Source: an uncultured Pelagibacteraceae bacterium
GTDB taxonomy: Bacteria; Pseudomonadota; Alphaproteobacteria; Pelagibacterales; Pelagibacteraceae
Assembly (NCBI GenBank): GCA_902590505.1
Contig: CACIWZ010000004.1
Coordinates: 1 to 64,000, forward strand
DNA: 64,000 nt
Direction: 5' to 3'
Part shown: piece by piece, positions 26,975 to 36,255 of the stretch
Position numbering within the stretch: the stretch's first letter is position 1
How the letters are laid out: every line of letters starts with the position of its first letter
The notes under the pieces: model-generated
What the model was told of the DNA's origin: nothing
Seen by the model: only the letters and a program-made list of their open reading frames with translations
Database searches by the model: none
Made by a program: the position numbers and the translations under genes

Positions 26975-27355
26975 ATGAGTGAAAAAAAATTTTCTAAAAA
27001 ACATGAATGGGTTTCATTAGATGGAGACGTTGCTACAGTAGGAATTACTAAGCATGCAACAGAAATGCTCGGTGACATTGTTTTCGTGGAGGTTCCTGAT
27101 GCAGGTAAAGCTGTAGAAAAAGAAGGTCAAGCAGCTGTTGTAGAGTCTACTAAAGCTGCGAGTGATGTTTATTCTCCTATTTCTGGAGAAATTACTGAGG
27201 GAAATAAAGCCATTGCAGATGATCCCGGGAGCGTCAACACTGACCCTGAAGGTGCCAGCTGGTTTTTTAAGTTAAAGATAAAAGATAAAGGTGAGTATGA
27301 CTCTCTAATGTCAAAAGACGAATATGATAAATTTTGTAAGGAGAACCCTAGCTAA
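26975..27355 (+). CDS. gcvH: Glycine cleavage system H protein
   Basis: Lipoyl carrier of 126 residues. Lipoylation site [14 protein letters not shown] holds K60. The family elements [21 protein letters not shown] near 8-28, [14 protein letters not shown] near 32-45 and the C-terminal SWFFKLKI are intact. AAGGGGAAAC precedes the ATG, and the stop lies directly before the gcvP ATG. It shuttles the aminomethyl group between P-, T- and L-proteins; the L-protein is not in the window. Confidence 0.97.
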   Translation: MSEKKFSKKHEWVSLDGDVATVGITKHATEMLGDIVFVEVPDAGKAVEKEGQAAVVESTKAASDVYSPISGEITEGNKAIADDPGSVNTDPEGASWFFKLKIKDKGEYDSLMSKDEYDKFCKENPS

Positions 27356-30223
27356 ATGATTGACGATAATTCAAAAGAATTTATTAAAAGACATATTGGT
27401 CCTTCTGAAGAAGATCAGTCCAAAATGTTGCAATATGTTGGGTATAAATCATTAGAAGATCTAATGAGCAATACTGTACCAGAAAAAATCTTATTAAAAG
27501 ATGATCTTAAAATCGATCAGCCAATGTCAGAGAACGATGCTTTAAAAAAATTAAAATTTATATCTAAAAAAAATAAAATCTTTAAAAATTTTATTGGAAT
27601 GGGATACTATAATTCTATTACACCTAATGTAATTCTTAGAAATATTTTAGAAAATCCAGGATGGTATACATCTTATACACCTTATCAGCCTGAAGTGGCA
27701 CAAGGTCGTCTTGAAATGCTTTTAAATTTTCAACAATCAATAATTGACTTGACGGGTATGGATATAGCTAACGCTTCTTTATTGGATGAAGCAACAGCAA
27801 CTGCAGAAGCAGTAGGTTTAAGTCAGAGATTAGACAAGACTAATTCAAAAAAAATATTTATCTCAAGCAATTGCAATCCTCAAACAATCGATCTCATAAA
27901 AACAAGAACAAATCCGTTTGGTTTAGAATTGATCATTGGTGATGAAAAAAAAGAACTTACGAAAATTAACGAAGATATTATTTGCGGAGTTTTATCATAT
28001 CCTGGAACTTTAGGTGAGATAAACGATCCTAGTGAAAGTATTAGTCAGATACACAAAAAAAATGGAAAAGCCATTTTAGTTTGTGATTTATTAGCTTTAG
28101 CTAGATTGAAAACTCCAGCAGAACTTGGAGCTGACATTGCTGTCGGAAGCGCTCAAAGATTTGGTATTCCAATGGGATACGGTGGACCTCACGCAGCATT
28201 TTTTGCAACTAAAGAAGAATTTAAAAGATCAATGCCGGGAAGAATTATAGGCGTTTCAAAAGATAGACACGGAAAAAAAGCTTACAGGCTCTCTTTACAA
28301 ACTAGAGAGCAACACATTAGAAGAGACAAAGCAACAAGCAATATTTGCACTGCTCAAGCATTGCTAGCTATCATTTCTGCTGCCTTTGCGATTTATCATG
28401 GACCTGAAGGAATACTTAAAATTGCGAATAGAACATCTAAATTAGCTAAAATTTTTGCTGATAACATTAAAACAGGTGGTTACAAGATTTTATCAGATCA
28501 TTTCTTCGATACAGTTACAATTAAGACTAACGAAAAAACAAATTCTATTTATGAAGCTGCATTAAAAGAGAATATAAACCTTAGAAAAGTTGATAAAGAG
28601 CATTTATCGGTTGCTTTTGATGAAGCAAAAAAGCTTGATGATGTTAATTTACTTTTAAAATTATTTGGAGTTTCTAAAATTGTAAAGCAAGATGTAAAGG
28701 TTGAACTAGATAATCTTCCGAAAAATCTTTTAAGAACTTCAAAATACTTAACTCATCCAGTTTTTAACAAATACCATTCTGAAACTGAGATGCTAAGATA
28801 TCTAAAGAAACTAGAAGATTGCGATATTGCGCTCAATAGATCAATGATTGCTTTAGGATCTTGTACCATGAAGCTCAATGCAACAGCAGAATTAATTCCT
28901 ATCACCTGGAAAGAGTTTTCACTTCCACATCCTTTTGTTCCTACAAATCAAATGGAGGGTTATAAGATTCTTTTTAATGATCTAATAAATGATTTGAAAG
29001 AAATTACTGGATATGACGCAGTTTCTTTACAGCCTAACTCTGGGGCTCAAGGAGAGTATGCAGGTCTAATGACTATAAGAAAATTCCATAAAAATAATAA
29101 ACAAGAAAATCGTAACGTTTGTCTAATTCCGGACTCAGCTCATGGCACTAATCCAGCAAGTGCCCAAATGTGTGGAATGAAAGTGGTTGTAGTCAATTGT
29201 GACGACGATGGAAACGTGGATATAAATGACCTTAAAAATAAAGCTGAAAAACACGCAAAAGATTTAGCTGCTTTAATGGTTACTTACCCCTCTACTCATG
29301 GAGTGTTTGAAGAAAAAATCATGGATATTTGTGAAGTCATTCATAAGCACGGTGGACAAGTTTATATGGATGGAGCAAATCTAAATGCACTTGTAGGTGT
29401 TGCAAAACCAGGGAAATTTGGACCAGATGTTTGTCATATTAATTTACATAAAACATTTTGTATACCGCACGGTGGAGGCGGACCAGGAATGGGCCCAATC
29501 GCTTGCGCTAAGCATCTAGCTGATTTTTTACCAACACATGAAATTATTAAAGAGGCAGGACCTAAGAATGGAATGGGAGCTGTATCAGCTGCACCTTGGG
29601 GTAGTTCAAGTATACTTCCAATATCTTGGATGTATATAAAGATGATGGGTGCTGAAGGATTGAAAAAAGCCTCACAAGTTTCAATTTTAAATGCGAATTA
29701 TATTTCAAAAAAATTATCCAAAGATTACAAAGTTCTTTACACTGGTAAAAATGGAAATGTTGCACACGAATGTATAATTGATATCCGACCAATTAAAGCA
29801 AGTTCAGGTATCTCTGAGGAGGATTTAGCAAAAAGACTGATTGACTTTGGCTATCATGCTCCAACAATGTCATGGCCTGTTGCTGGTACAATTATGATTG
29901 AGCCAACTGAAAGTGAAAATTTGGAGGAGATTGATAAATTTTGTAATGCACTTATAAAAATTAAAAAAGAAATTAATTTAGTGGAGTCATCAAAATTTGA
30001 CAAAATAGATAACCCGCTGAAAAATGCACCTCATACTTATGTCGAATTAGCTTCCAGTGAGTGGAAACATGCTTACTCAAGAGAGGAAGCAGCTTTTCCA
30101 ACTGAGTATGTAAAAAATAATAAATATTGGGCACCAGTTGCCAGAGTAGATAACGTTTTTGGAGATAGAAATTTAGTATGTTCATGTCCTTCAATGGATG
30201 AATATAAAGATGAAGCCGCTTAA
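27356..30223 (+). CDS. gcvP: Glycine dehydrogenase (decarboxylating) GcvP
   Basis: PLP-dependent P-protein that decarboxylates glycine and loads the amine on GcvH. At 955 residues it is the single-chain form in which both halves are fused. The N-terminal FIKRHIGPSEEDQSKML near 8-24 and YTPYQPEVAQGRLEMLLNFQ near 106-125 are typical. The PLP lysine is K699 in NLHKTFCIPHGGGGPGMGPI. Downstream PWGSSSILPISWMYI and the end region are conserved. In SAR11-type metabolism glycine feeds serine and C1 units, consistent with the riboswitch control upstream. Confidence 0.97.
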   Translation: MIDDNSKEFIKRHIGPSEEDQSKMLQYVGYKSLEDLMSNTVPEKILLKDDLKIDQPMSENDALKKLKFISKKNKIFKNFIGMGYYNSITPNVILRNILENPGWYTSYTPYQPEVAQGRLEMLLNFQQSIIDLTGMDIANASLLDEATATAEAVGLSQRLDKTNSKKIFISSNCNPQTIDLIKTRTNPFGLELIIGDEKKELTKINEDIICGVLSYPGTLGEINDPSESISQIHKKNGKAILVCDLLALARLKTPAELGADIAVGSAQRFGIPMGYGGPHAAFFATKEEFKRSMPGRIIGVSKDRHGKKAYRLSLQTREQHIRRDKATSNICTAQALLAIISAAFAIYHGPEGILKIANRTSKLAKIFADNIKTGGYKILSDHFFDTVTIKTNEKTNSIYEAALKENINLRKVDKEHLSVAFDEAKKLDDVNLLLKLFGVSKIVKQDVKVELDNLPKNLLRTSKYLTHPVFNKYHSETEMLRYLKKLEDCDIALNRSMIALGSCTMKLNATAELIPITWKEFSLPHPFVPTNQMEGYKILFNDLINDLKEITGYDAVSLQPNSGAQGEYAGLMTIRKFHKNNKQENRNVCLIPDSAHGTNPASAQMCGMKVVVVNCDDDGNVDINDLKNKAEKHAKDLAALMVTYPSTHGVFEEKIMDICEVIHKHGGQVYMDGANLNALVGVAKPGKFGPDVCHINLHKTFCIPHGGGGPGMGPIACAKHLADFLPTHEIIKEAGPKNGMGAVSAAPWGSSSILPISWMYIKMMGAEGLKKASQVSILNANYISKKLSKDYKVLYTGKNGNVAHECIIDIRPIKASSGISEEDLAKRLIDFGYHAPTMSWPVAGTIMIEPTESENLEEIDKFCNALIKIKKEINLVESSKFDKIDNPLKNAPHTYVELASSEWKHAYSREEAAFPTEYVKNNKYWAPVARVDNVFGDRNLVCSCPSMDEYKDEAA

Positions 30224-30232
30224 CCTTTTTTA

Positions 30233-31459
30233 ATGAAAATTGCTGTTATCGGTTCAGGTATCTCAGGATTATCTTCCGCATATTTTCTCTCAAAAAAATA
30301 TAAAGTTGATCTATACGAAAAAGACGATCACTTTGGAGGCCATTCTTTCACCTATGAGATTAAAGAGGATGATAAGATTATTCCAGTAGATTTGGGCTTT
30401 ATCGTTTTTAATGAGGTTACTTATCCAAATCTAGTAAATTTTTTTAATGAATTAAAAGTTCCTTATGAAAAAAGCGACATGTCATTTTCTGTATCAATTA
30501 AAAATAGCAATGTTGAATATAGCGGAAGCGGTTTAGGAGGTATTTTTGCCAATAAATTAAATTTTTTTAATTTTAAATTTTTATATATGGTTAGAGAGAT
30601 AATTTCATTTTATAAAAATGCTCCAAAATTACTTGAAAGTGAAATTAAGGAGGAAACTCTTGGAAATTTTCTTAATAAAAAAAAGTTATCAAAATACTTC
30701 ATCGAATATCACATAATTCCCATGGTTGCTGCTATCTGGTCAATGCCATTTAATAAAGCAAAGGAAATGCCATTAAAATTTTTTTTAAATTTTTTTACTA
30801 ACCATGGTTTATTTAAATTTAAAAATAGACCGCAATGGTACACAGTTTCAAATAGAAGTAGAGCTTATGTAAAAAAAGTAACAGATAAAATTAGTGGAGA
30901 AATTTTTAAAAATTATAAAGTGGATAAGTTAATTAGAAGTGATGATAATATTAGGGTAATTATTGGCAATGAATATGTTGACTATGATCAAGTAGTGCTG
31001 GCTTCCCATGCAGACGAAAGTTTAAGAATGATAGAAAAACCAACGGAACAAGAAAAAAATATATTGGAAAAATTTAATTACGTGAAGAATGAGGCTTATT
31101 TACATACTGATAAGAGATTAATGCCTCACAAAAAAAGGGCCTGGTCTAGTTGGAATTCTGTTTCAGACGGTGAAAAGACATGCATTACCTATTGGTTAAA
31201 CAAATTACAAAACTTAGATACTTCTAAAAATTATTTTTTAACTTTAAACCCTATTTGTAAAATTAACGAAAATTCCGTTATAAAAAAAGTTAATTTTACC
31301 CACCCATATTTGAATTCAAAGAATACCGCGGTTCAAAAAGATCTAAGATTAATACAAGGAAAAAAAAGGACTTGGTTTTGCGGAAGTTATTTTGGTTACG
31401 GATTTCATGAAGATGGATTAAAATCGTCTATAGATTTGATAAATAACTTTAAAATTTGA
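30233..31459 (+). CDS. FAD-dependent amine oxidase-like protein (COG2907), lipid-modification operon
   Basis: Flavoprotein of 408 residues. The dinucleotide fold AVIGSGISGLSSAYFLSKKY at 4-23 is followed by LYEKDDHFGGHSFTYEI near 27-43. VDLGFIVFNEVTYPNLVNFF near 57-76 and IIPMVAAIWSMPF near 159-171 mark the COG2907 group, and the C-terminal RTWFCGSYFGYGFHEDGLKS near 379-398 closes the FAD site. It heads an overlapping operon with DUF1365, a CFA-type methyltransferase and DUF3833. In Rhodobacter a flavoprotein of this kind (UfaD, from memory) desaturates methylated fatty acids in furan fatty acid synthesis. Confidence 0.82.
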   Translation: MKIAVIGSGISGLSSAYFLSKKYKVDLYEKDDHFGGHSFTYEIKEDDKIIPVDLGFIVFNEVTYPNLVNFFNELKVPYEKSDMSFSVSIKNSNVEYSGSGLGGIFANKLNFFNFKFLYMVREIISFYKNAPKLLESEIKEETLGNFLNKKKLSKYFIEYHIIPMVAAIWSMPFNKAKEMPLKFFLNFFTNHGLFKFKNRPQWYTVSNRSRAYVKKVTDKISGEIFKNYKVDKLIRSDDNIRVIIGNEYVDYDQVVLASHADESLRMIEKPTEQEKNILEKFNYVKNEAYLHTDKRLMPHKKRAWSSWNSVSDGEKTCITYWLNKLQNLDTSKNYFLTLNPICKINENSVIKKVNFTHPYLNSKNTAVQKDLRLIQGKKRTWFCGSYFGYGFHEDGLKSSIDLINNFKI

Positions 31460-32217
31460 TGAACTCTTGCATTTACAATGGCGAAGTAACTCATACAAGA
31501 TTTAAACCTGTAAGACATTTTTTAAAATATAAAACTTTTTCATTATTAATTGATTTAGATGAAATTAATCAATTAGACAGATCAATAAATATTTTCTCTC
31601 ATAATAAGTTTAACATTTTCAGCTTTTATGACAAAGATCACGGAGAACGTGATGGAAGTGATTTAAAAGAATGGGTTCTTAAAAACATTAGCAAGTTCAA
31701 TATAAAAGGTGAAATTAATAAAGTAAAAATACTTTGTTATCCAAGAGTTTTTGGTTATGTGTTTAACCCTTTAAGTATTTTTTACTGCTACGAGGATAAT
31801 AAATTAAAGGCGATTTTTTATGAGGTAAAAAATACTTTTAATGAGCAGCATACATACATTTTTAAAATTAAAGATAATGAGGAAATAGCTCAAAAATGCA
31901 AAAAAAAGTTTTACGTATCGCCATTTATGGATATGGAAACTTACTATAATTTTAAATTACTCAATCCCAATGATAAACTCTCAGTCTTTATTAAACAAAC
32001 AGACTCGATAGGAACAGTTTTAACAGCTACCCAAACAGGAGAGAAAAAAGAATTTAGTTCCAAACAACTCATATTTAATTTTTTTAAGTATCCATTAATG
32101 ACAATTAAAATTATAGGTTCGATACATTTTGAAGCATTACTTTTATGGAAAAAAGGGGCAATATACAGAAAAAGAAATACTAAATTAAAGAACAATTTAA
32201 GTTACGAAGAATATTAA
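31459..32217 (+). CDS. DUF1365 domain protein
   Basis: Protein of 252 residues from the ATG chosen here (MNSCIYNGEVTHTRFKP), which overlaps the previous stop as TGATG; an in-frame TTG one codon earlier is less likely. DUF1365 hallmarks are GEVTHTRFKPVRHFLKYKTF near 8-27, the YPRVFGYVFNPLSIFYCY segment near 94-111, VKNTFNEQHTY near 122-132 and VSPFMDMETYY near 153-163. The domain's activity is unknown; it is almost always next to a CFA-synthase-like enzyme and a COG2907 flavoprotein, as here. Confidence 0.88.
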   Translation: MNSCIYNGEVTHTRFKPVRHFLKYKTFSLLIDLDEINQLDRSINIFSHNKFNIFSFYDKDHGERDGSDLKEWVLKNISKFNIKGEINKVKILCYPRVFGYVFNPLSIFYCYEDNKLKAIFYEVKNTFNEQHTYIFKIKDNEEIAQKCKKKFYVSPFMDMETYYNFKLLNPNDKLSVFIKQTDSIGTVLTATQTGEKKEFSSKQLIFNFFKYPLMTIKIIGSIHFEALLLWKKGAIYRKRNTKLKNNLSYEEY

Positions 32218-33407
32218 TGAGTTTATTTAAAATTTCAGAAAAATTTGTCTTGAATAAGTTAAAGAACATTTCGCAGGGAAATCTAAAACTTATTAATTAT
32301 GATGGGAAAGTTTTTCACTTTGGTGACCTAGAGAGTAAATTATCTTCAGATATCAAAATTAATAATTCCAATTTTTACCTAAACGTCGTTATGGGTGGAA
32401 GCTCAGCTTTGGGAGAAGCTCATATGAAAAAAGATTTTTATTCCTCAAATTTAACAAATTTAATTGAACTTACAGCGAGAAATATCAATACAATCTATTC
32501 CTTTTCAGGAAGTTTAAAATTACAAAAAATCAAAAATTTTTTGAAAAAAATGTTTGCATCTAATACAAAATCAAAGAGTAAAAAATATATTTCAAAACAT
32601 TATGATTTAGGGAATGAATTTTTTTCATTGTGGCTTGATAAATCTCTCACCTATTCCAGCGCAGTCTATAAAGACGAGAAAGATAATTTAGAAATCGCTC
32701 AAAGGAATAAATTTCAAGAGCTTATAAATTTAATGAATATTAAAGACGGTAACAAGGTTTTAGAGATAGGGTGTGGATGGGGCGGTTTTGCAGAATTCTT
32801 AGCTAAAAATTATGATGTGAGTGTAGACTGTATCACGATTTCAAAAAATCAATATGAATTTACTAAAAAGAAGATTTTCAACTCAGGGCTAAACAATAAA
32901 GTTAATGTTAAGTTTTTAGATTACAGAGATCTTAAGGAAAAATATGATCACGTAGCTTCAATAGAAATGATAGAGGCTGTCGGTGAAAAATATATGGACC
33001 AATATTTTGGTACGATTAAAAATGTTCTTAATTACAATGGCACTGCTGCGATTCAAGGTATTGTGATAAAAGATGACTTATTTGAAAGATATAGAGCAAA
33101 TGAGGATTTTATTCAAAAATATATATTTCCAGGGGGATTCTTACCCTCAATTCAATTTATGGAAAATCTAATTAAAAAAAAAGGCCTTAAATTAGAAAAA
33201 ATTAATAATTACTCCGATGATTATGCCAAAACTTTAGCAACTTGGAGAAAAAATTTTTTAGGTGCTTGGGAAAAAATTAGCCCACTTGGTTTTGATGAAT
33301 ATTTCAATCGTATGTGGGAATTTTACCTATCTTATTGTGAAGGAGGTTTTAAGTCTGGAAACATTAACTTGATTCAATTCTCTTTGTCTAATAGATATTC
33401 GTCATGA
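32217..33407 (+). CDS. cfa: Cyclopropane-fatty-acyl-phospholipid synthase family methyltransferase
   Basis: SAM-dependent lipid methyltransferase of 396 residues. YISKHYDLGNEFFSLWLDKS near 122-141, LTYSSAVY, the SAM loop VLEIGCGWGGFAEFLAK near 182-198, VASIEMIEAVGEKYMDQYFG near 245-264 and FIFPGG-like YIFPGGFLPS near 298-307 are CFA hallmarks. It methylates double bonds of membrane acyl chains; the product may be a cyclopropane, or a methylated alkene that feeds furan fatty acids. Operon context (flavoprotein, DUF1365, DUF3833) favours the second option by analogy with Rhodobacter UfaM, but this is inference. Confidence 0.9.
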   Translation: MSLFKISEKFVLNKLKNISQGNLKLINYDGKVFHFGDLESKLSSDIKINNSNFYLNVVMGGSSALGEAHMKKDFYSSNLTNLIELTARNINTIYSFSGSLKLQKIKNFLKKMFASNTKSKSKKYISKHYDLGNEFFSLWLDKSLTYSSAVYKDEKDNLEIAQRNKFQELINLMNIKDGNKVLEIGCGWGGFAEFLAKNYDVSVDCITISKNQYEFTKKKIFNSGLNNKVNVKFLDYRDLKEKYDHVASIEMIEAVGEKYMDQYFGTIKNVLNYNGTAAIQGIVIKDDLFERYRANEDFIQKYIFPGGFLPSIQFMENLIKKKGLKLEKINNYSDDYAKTLATWRKNFLGAWEKISPLGFDEYFNRMWEFYLSYCEGGFKSGNINLIQFSLSNRYSS

Positions 33408-33928
33408 AAAAATTTATAGTACTATTTTTAATTATTTTAACAACAGGATGTGCAAATAAAATGAAACCAACAGATTTTAAAGATCAAAAACCAAGACTAG
33501 TTATCGAAAATTATTTATCTGGCAATGTTAAAGCTTGGGGAGTATTACAAAATAGAACTGGAAAAGTTACGAGACAATTTAAAGCTGATTTAAACGGAAA
33601 ATGGGATGGATCTCAATTGATTTTAGACGAAGTTTTTGATTGGAATGACGGGGAAAGACAAACTCGTCAATGGACTATTAAAAAAATCGATGAACATAAC
33701 TATGAGGGAACAGCCTCTGATGTAGTTGGTACAGCTAAAGGATATTCATATGGTCCAGCTTTTAAATTTGAATACGTATTGCTGGTGCCAGTCAAAGGTA
33801 AAAATATTAAAATTACTTTTGATGATTGGATATTCATGCAGGATGAACGAGTAGCAATTAACAGAGCAATAATGACTAAATTTGGAATTAAAGTTGCAGA
33901 ATTAACTGTAATGTTTGTAAAAGATTGA
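33404..33928 (+). CDS. DUF3833 family lipoprotein
   Basis: Predicted lipoprotein of 174 residues. The signal ends in a lipobox LTTGC with acylated C16. The mature part contains PRLVIENYLSGNVKAWGVLQ near 30-49, then FKADLNGKWDGSQLILDEVF and FDDWIFMQDERVAINRAIMT near 140-159, which fit DUF3833, a lipocalin-like barrel often linked to CFA/DUF1365 genes. It overlaps the CFA gene by four bases and may help handle or move modified lipids. A role in the cell envelope is inferred from lipobox and context. Confidence 0.85.
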   Translation: MKKFIVLFLIILTTGCANKMKPTDFKDQKPRLVIENYLSGNVKAWGVLQNRTGKVTRQFKADLNGKWDGSQLILDEVFDWNDGERQTRQWTIKKIDEHNYEGTASDVVGTAKGYSYGPAFKFEYVLLVPVKGKNIKITFDDWIFMQDERVAINRAIMTKFGIKVAELTVMFVKD

Positions 33929-33929
33929 T

Positions 33930-34514
33930 ATGTTTGAGCTTCCAAAACTAGATTACAATAATTCAGCTCTTTCTCCAATAATGTCAGAACAAACTTTGGA
34001 TTTACATCATGGTAAACATCACCAAACATATATTACAAATCTAAATAACTTTATAAAAGGCTCTGAATATGAAAAATTGTCTTTGGAAGATATAATTAAA
34101 AAATCATCAAACGAAAAAAAAGCAGGAATTTTTAACAATGCAAGCCAACATTGGAATCACAATCTTTTTTGGAAGTGCATGAAACCTAATGGCGGAGGAA
34201 ATGTTCCACCCAAACTTGAAAATAAGATTAAAAATGACTTTGGAGGTTTTGAAAAATTAAGGGAGGAATTTATTAATGCAGGAGTTACTCAGTTTGGATC
34301 TGGATGGTGTTGGTTATCTTTAAAAGAAGATAAGCTTGTAGTAACTAAATCACCAAATGCTGAAAACCCAATAATTCATAATATGAAACCTATATTAGGG
34401 TGTGATGTTTGGGAACACTCTTATTATTTAGATTACAGAAATAAAAGACCAGCTTATTTAGAAAATTTTTTTGATAAACTTGTTAATTGGGAATACGTTG
34501 ATTCTCTTCTTTAA
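33930..34514 (+). CDS. sodB: Iron superoxide dismutase SodB
   Basis: Converts superoxide to oxygen and hydrogen peroxide in the cytoplasm. The 194 residues carry all metal ligands: H26 (LHHGKH), H77 (FNNASQHWNH), D159 and H163 (GCDVWEHSYYLDY). Gln73 in the ASQHWNH segment is placed as in Fe-type enzymes (Mn types place the equivalent Gln later), and FGSGWCWL near 122-129 agrees. It starts one base after the DUF3833 stop, so it is probably co-transcribed with the lipid-modifying operon. Confidence 0.95.
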   Translation: MFELPKLDYNNSALSPIMSEQTLDLHHGKHHQTYITNLNNFIKGSEYEKLSLEDIIKKSSNEKKAGIFNNASQHWNHNLFWKCMKPNGGGNVPPKLENKIKNDFGGFEKLREEFINAGVTQFGSGWCWLSLKEDKLVVTKSPNAENPIIHNMKPILGCDVWEHSYYLDYRNKRPAYLENFFDKLVNWEYVDSLL

Positions 34515-35267
34515 TTATCGTTTCACAAGTTTGTCTACTAAAAATAAATAAAGTCTATAAGGTAATATTCTTAAAAATTTTAAAGTTAAAGTTAATCCTT
34601 TTGGGAAATGAATTTCAAAAGCATTTCCTTTTACCAAGCCATTATAAATTTTATCTGCAGCGTATTCAGGAGTTTTTAAAAATGGCATAGGAAACTCATT
34701 TTTATCGGTCAAAGGAGTTTTGATGAAACCTGGTGAAACAACTGAGACCCTAACTCCAAATTTTTTAAAATCAAAGTAAATACTTTCACTAAAATTAGTA
34801 AGGGCAGCTTTTGAAGGACCATAACCACTAGAATTTGGCAGACCTCTGTAACCTGCAATCGAGGAAACTATCGAAACGTGTCCAGATTTCTTTTTCTTAA
34901 AATAATCTTCAACAACTTTTACACAATCAATAACGCCTAAAAAATTAACATTAATCACATTTTTTATTTTATCTGGGTCTATATTTTGCTCGTCTTTGGG
35001 CTCGTATGTTCCGCTTGAAAACAAACATATGTCTAATTCTCCGAATTCATTTAAAATATTTTTAAACGTATTATTGATTTGAGATCTATCAGTAACGTCT
35101 AAAGGAAAAGAGGAAATATTTTCATTTTTGGCTAACTCATCCAACAATTCTTTTCTTCTAGCTGAAACTGCAACTTTCCATCCTTCTTTTGCAAATTTTT
35201 CCGCAACTGCCTTACCAATTCCACTACTTGCTCCAGTGATCCAAATTTTTTTATGATTTTCAGACAT
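34515..35267 (-). CDS. Short-chain dehydrogenase/reductase
   Basis: Classical SDR of 250 residues. Cofactor loop ITGASSGIGKAVAEKFAKEG near 10-29, NVNFLGVIDCVKVVEDYF near 107-124 and catalytic S-Y-K as SIVSSIAGYRGLPNSSGYGPSKAAL near 133-157 (Tyr in GYGPSK) are present. The last 40 residues hold a hydrophobic end (LTLKFLRILPYRLYLFLVDK), as in membrane-associated lipid SDRs. SDRs of this type commonly sit near CFA/DUF1365 operons. It abuts sodB convergently and faces tspO divergently across 24 bases. Confidence 0.88.
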   Translation of the reverse strand: MSENHKKIWITGASSGIGKAVAEKFAKEGWKVAVSARRKELLDELAKNENISSFPLDVTDRSQINNTFKNILNEFGELDICLFSSGTYEPKDEQNIDPDKIKNVINVNFLGVIDCVKVVEDYFKKKKSGHVSIVSSIAGYRGLPNSSGYGPSKAALTNFSESIYFDFKKFGVRVSVVSPGFIKTPLTDKNEFPMPFLKTPEYAADKIYNGLVKGNAFEIHFPKGLTLTLKFLRILPYRLYLFLVDKLVKR

Positions 35268-35291
35268 TAATTAGTTATATCTTATAAAGTT

Positions 35292-35753
35292 GTGAAAAAT
35301 AAATACTTATCTTTAATAATTTTACTATTAATAACCTTTATTGCACCGATGATCGGGAGCTATGCGACAACAACTTTTAAAGAACCTTGGTACTCACAAA
35401 TTATTTTACCAAGTTTTAATCCTCCAAGCTGGGTTTTTGCTCCTGTATGGACAACATTATATTTTTTAATGTCATTTGCAATTTGGAAAGTTTGGATAAA
35501 ATCTTTTGAAACGAAATTATTAAAAATTTACTTCATTCATTTATTTTTTAATAGTACATGGAGCGTAGTATTTTTTGGTTTTCACTTAATTGGTATAGCT
35601 CTAGTAAATCTAGTAATTATATTAATATTTATTTTAATTTTAATGAAAGAGTATTTTACAAGGGATAAAATGAGTTTTTATTTAATGATCCCTTATTTAG
35701 CTTGGTCAAGTTATGCATTAATTCTAAATAGTTCAATTTTTCTACTAAACTAA
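35292..35753 (+). CDS. tspO: TspO/MBR family protein
   Basis: Five-helix membrane protein of 153 residues starting at a GTG. TspO hallmarks are FKEPWYSQIILPSFNPPSWVFAPVWTTLYFLM near 29-60 (only described; key Trp and Pro residues in the first loop), and NSTWSVVFFGFHLIGIALVN near 87-106, while the last helix has YLAWSSYALILN. Bacterial TspO binds and degrades porphyrins and modulates responses to light and oxygen in Rhodobacter. It sits among photolyase and oxidative-stress genes, supporting a porphyrin or light-stress role. Confidence 0.93.
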   Translation: MKNKYLSLIILLLITFIAPMIGSYATTTFKEPWYSQIILPSFNPPSWVFAPVWTTLYFLMSFAIWKVWIKSFETKLLKIYFIHLFFNSTWSVVFFGFHLIGIALVNLVIILIFILILMKEYFTRDKMSFYLMIPYLAWSSYALILNSSIFLLN

Positions 35754-36220
35754 AACCATCTAACTGGGTAATTTCTTTTTAGAAGATACCGATTTATTAT
35801 TATGGATAAAATAATGATGACTATTGAACCAACTATTACTGGAAAAACAATATAATTCAATGATACGTCAGCGAATAATGCTATTAACGGGTTTGCAGCT
35901 GCAGGAGGGTGTATAATTTTAAAATACATCATTATTGTTACAGTAGTCCCTACAGATAATCCAAGTGTTAGGTAAGACATTCCTAAAAATTTATTAAAAA
36001 GAATTCCTATAACAATTCCTAATAAGTGACCAAAAAAAACATTTGCAGGTTGAGCAAATTCACTGTCATGAAACACTAACACAATTAGAGTAGAAGATCC
36101 GAAAGAGAACATTAACCAAAATCCTGTGGATGTTTCAAAGCTCAAAAATGATAATATTCCTATAATCAAAGAGGCTGCTGCTCCAAAAATTAGGGGTTCA
36201 ATATTTTTAGGTATTTTCAT
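35750..36220 (-). CDS. HPP family membrane protein
   Basis: Four-helix membrane protein of 156 residues. FGSSTLIVLVFHDSEFAQPANVFFGHLLG near 40-68 carries the S-E-F-A-Q-P segment and the family name motif appears as KIIHPPAAANPLIALF near 102-117. HPP proteins (PF04982) include nitrite transporters in chloroplasts and cyanobacteria; a transport role is possible but not shown. It overlaps tspO by four bases convergently and faces hisN divergently. Confidence 0.85.
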   Translation of the reverse strand: MKIPKNIEPLIFGAAASLIIGILSFLSFETSTGFWLMFSFGSSTLIVLVFHDSEFAQPANVFFGHLLGIVIGILFNKFLGMSYLTLGLSVGTTVTIMMYFKIIHPPAAANPLIALFADVSLNYIVFPVIVGSIVIIILSIIINRYLLKRNYPVRWF

Positions 36221-36255
36221 ATATATTTTATTTTAAATTAAGTTATATACACATA

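Noticed and set aside
33700-34029. 109-codon minus-strand frame across the DUF3833/sodB junction
   Set aside because: Covers two well-supported genes in antisense; no motif.
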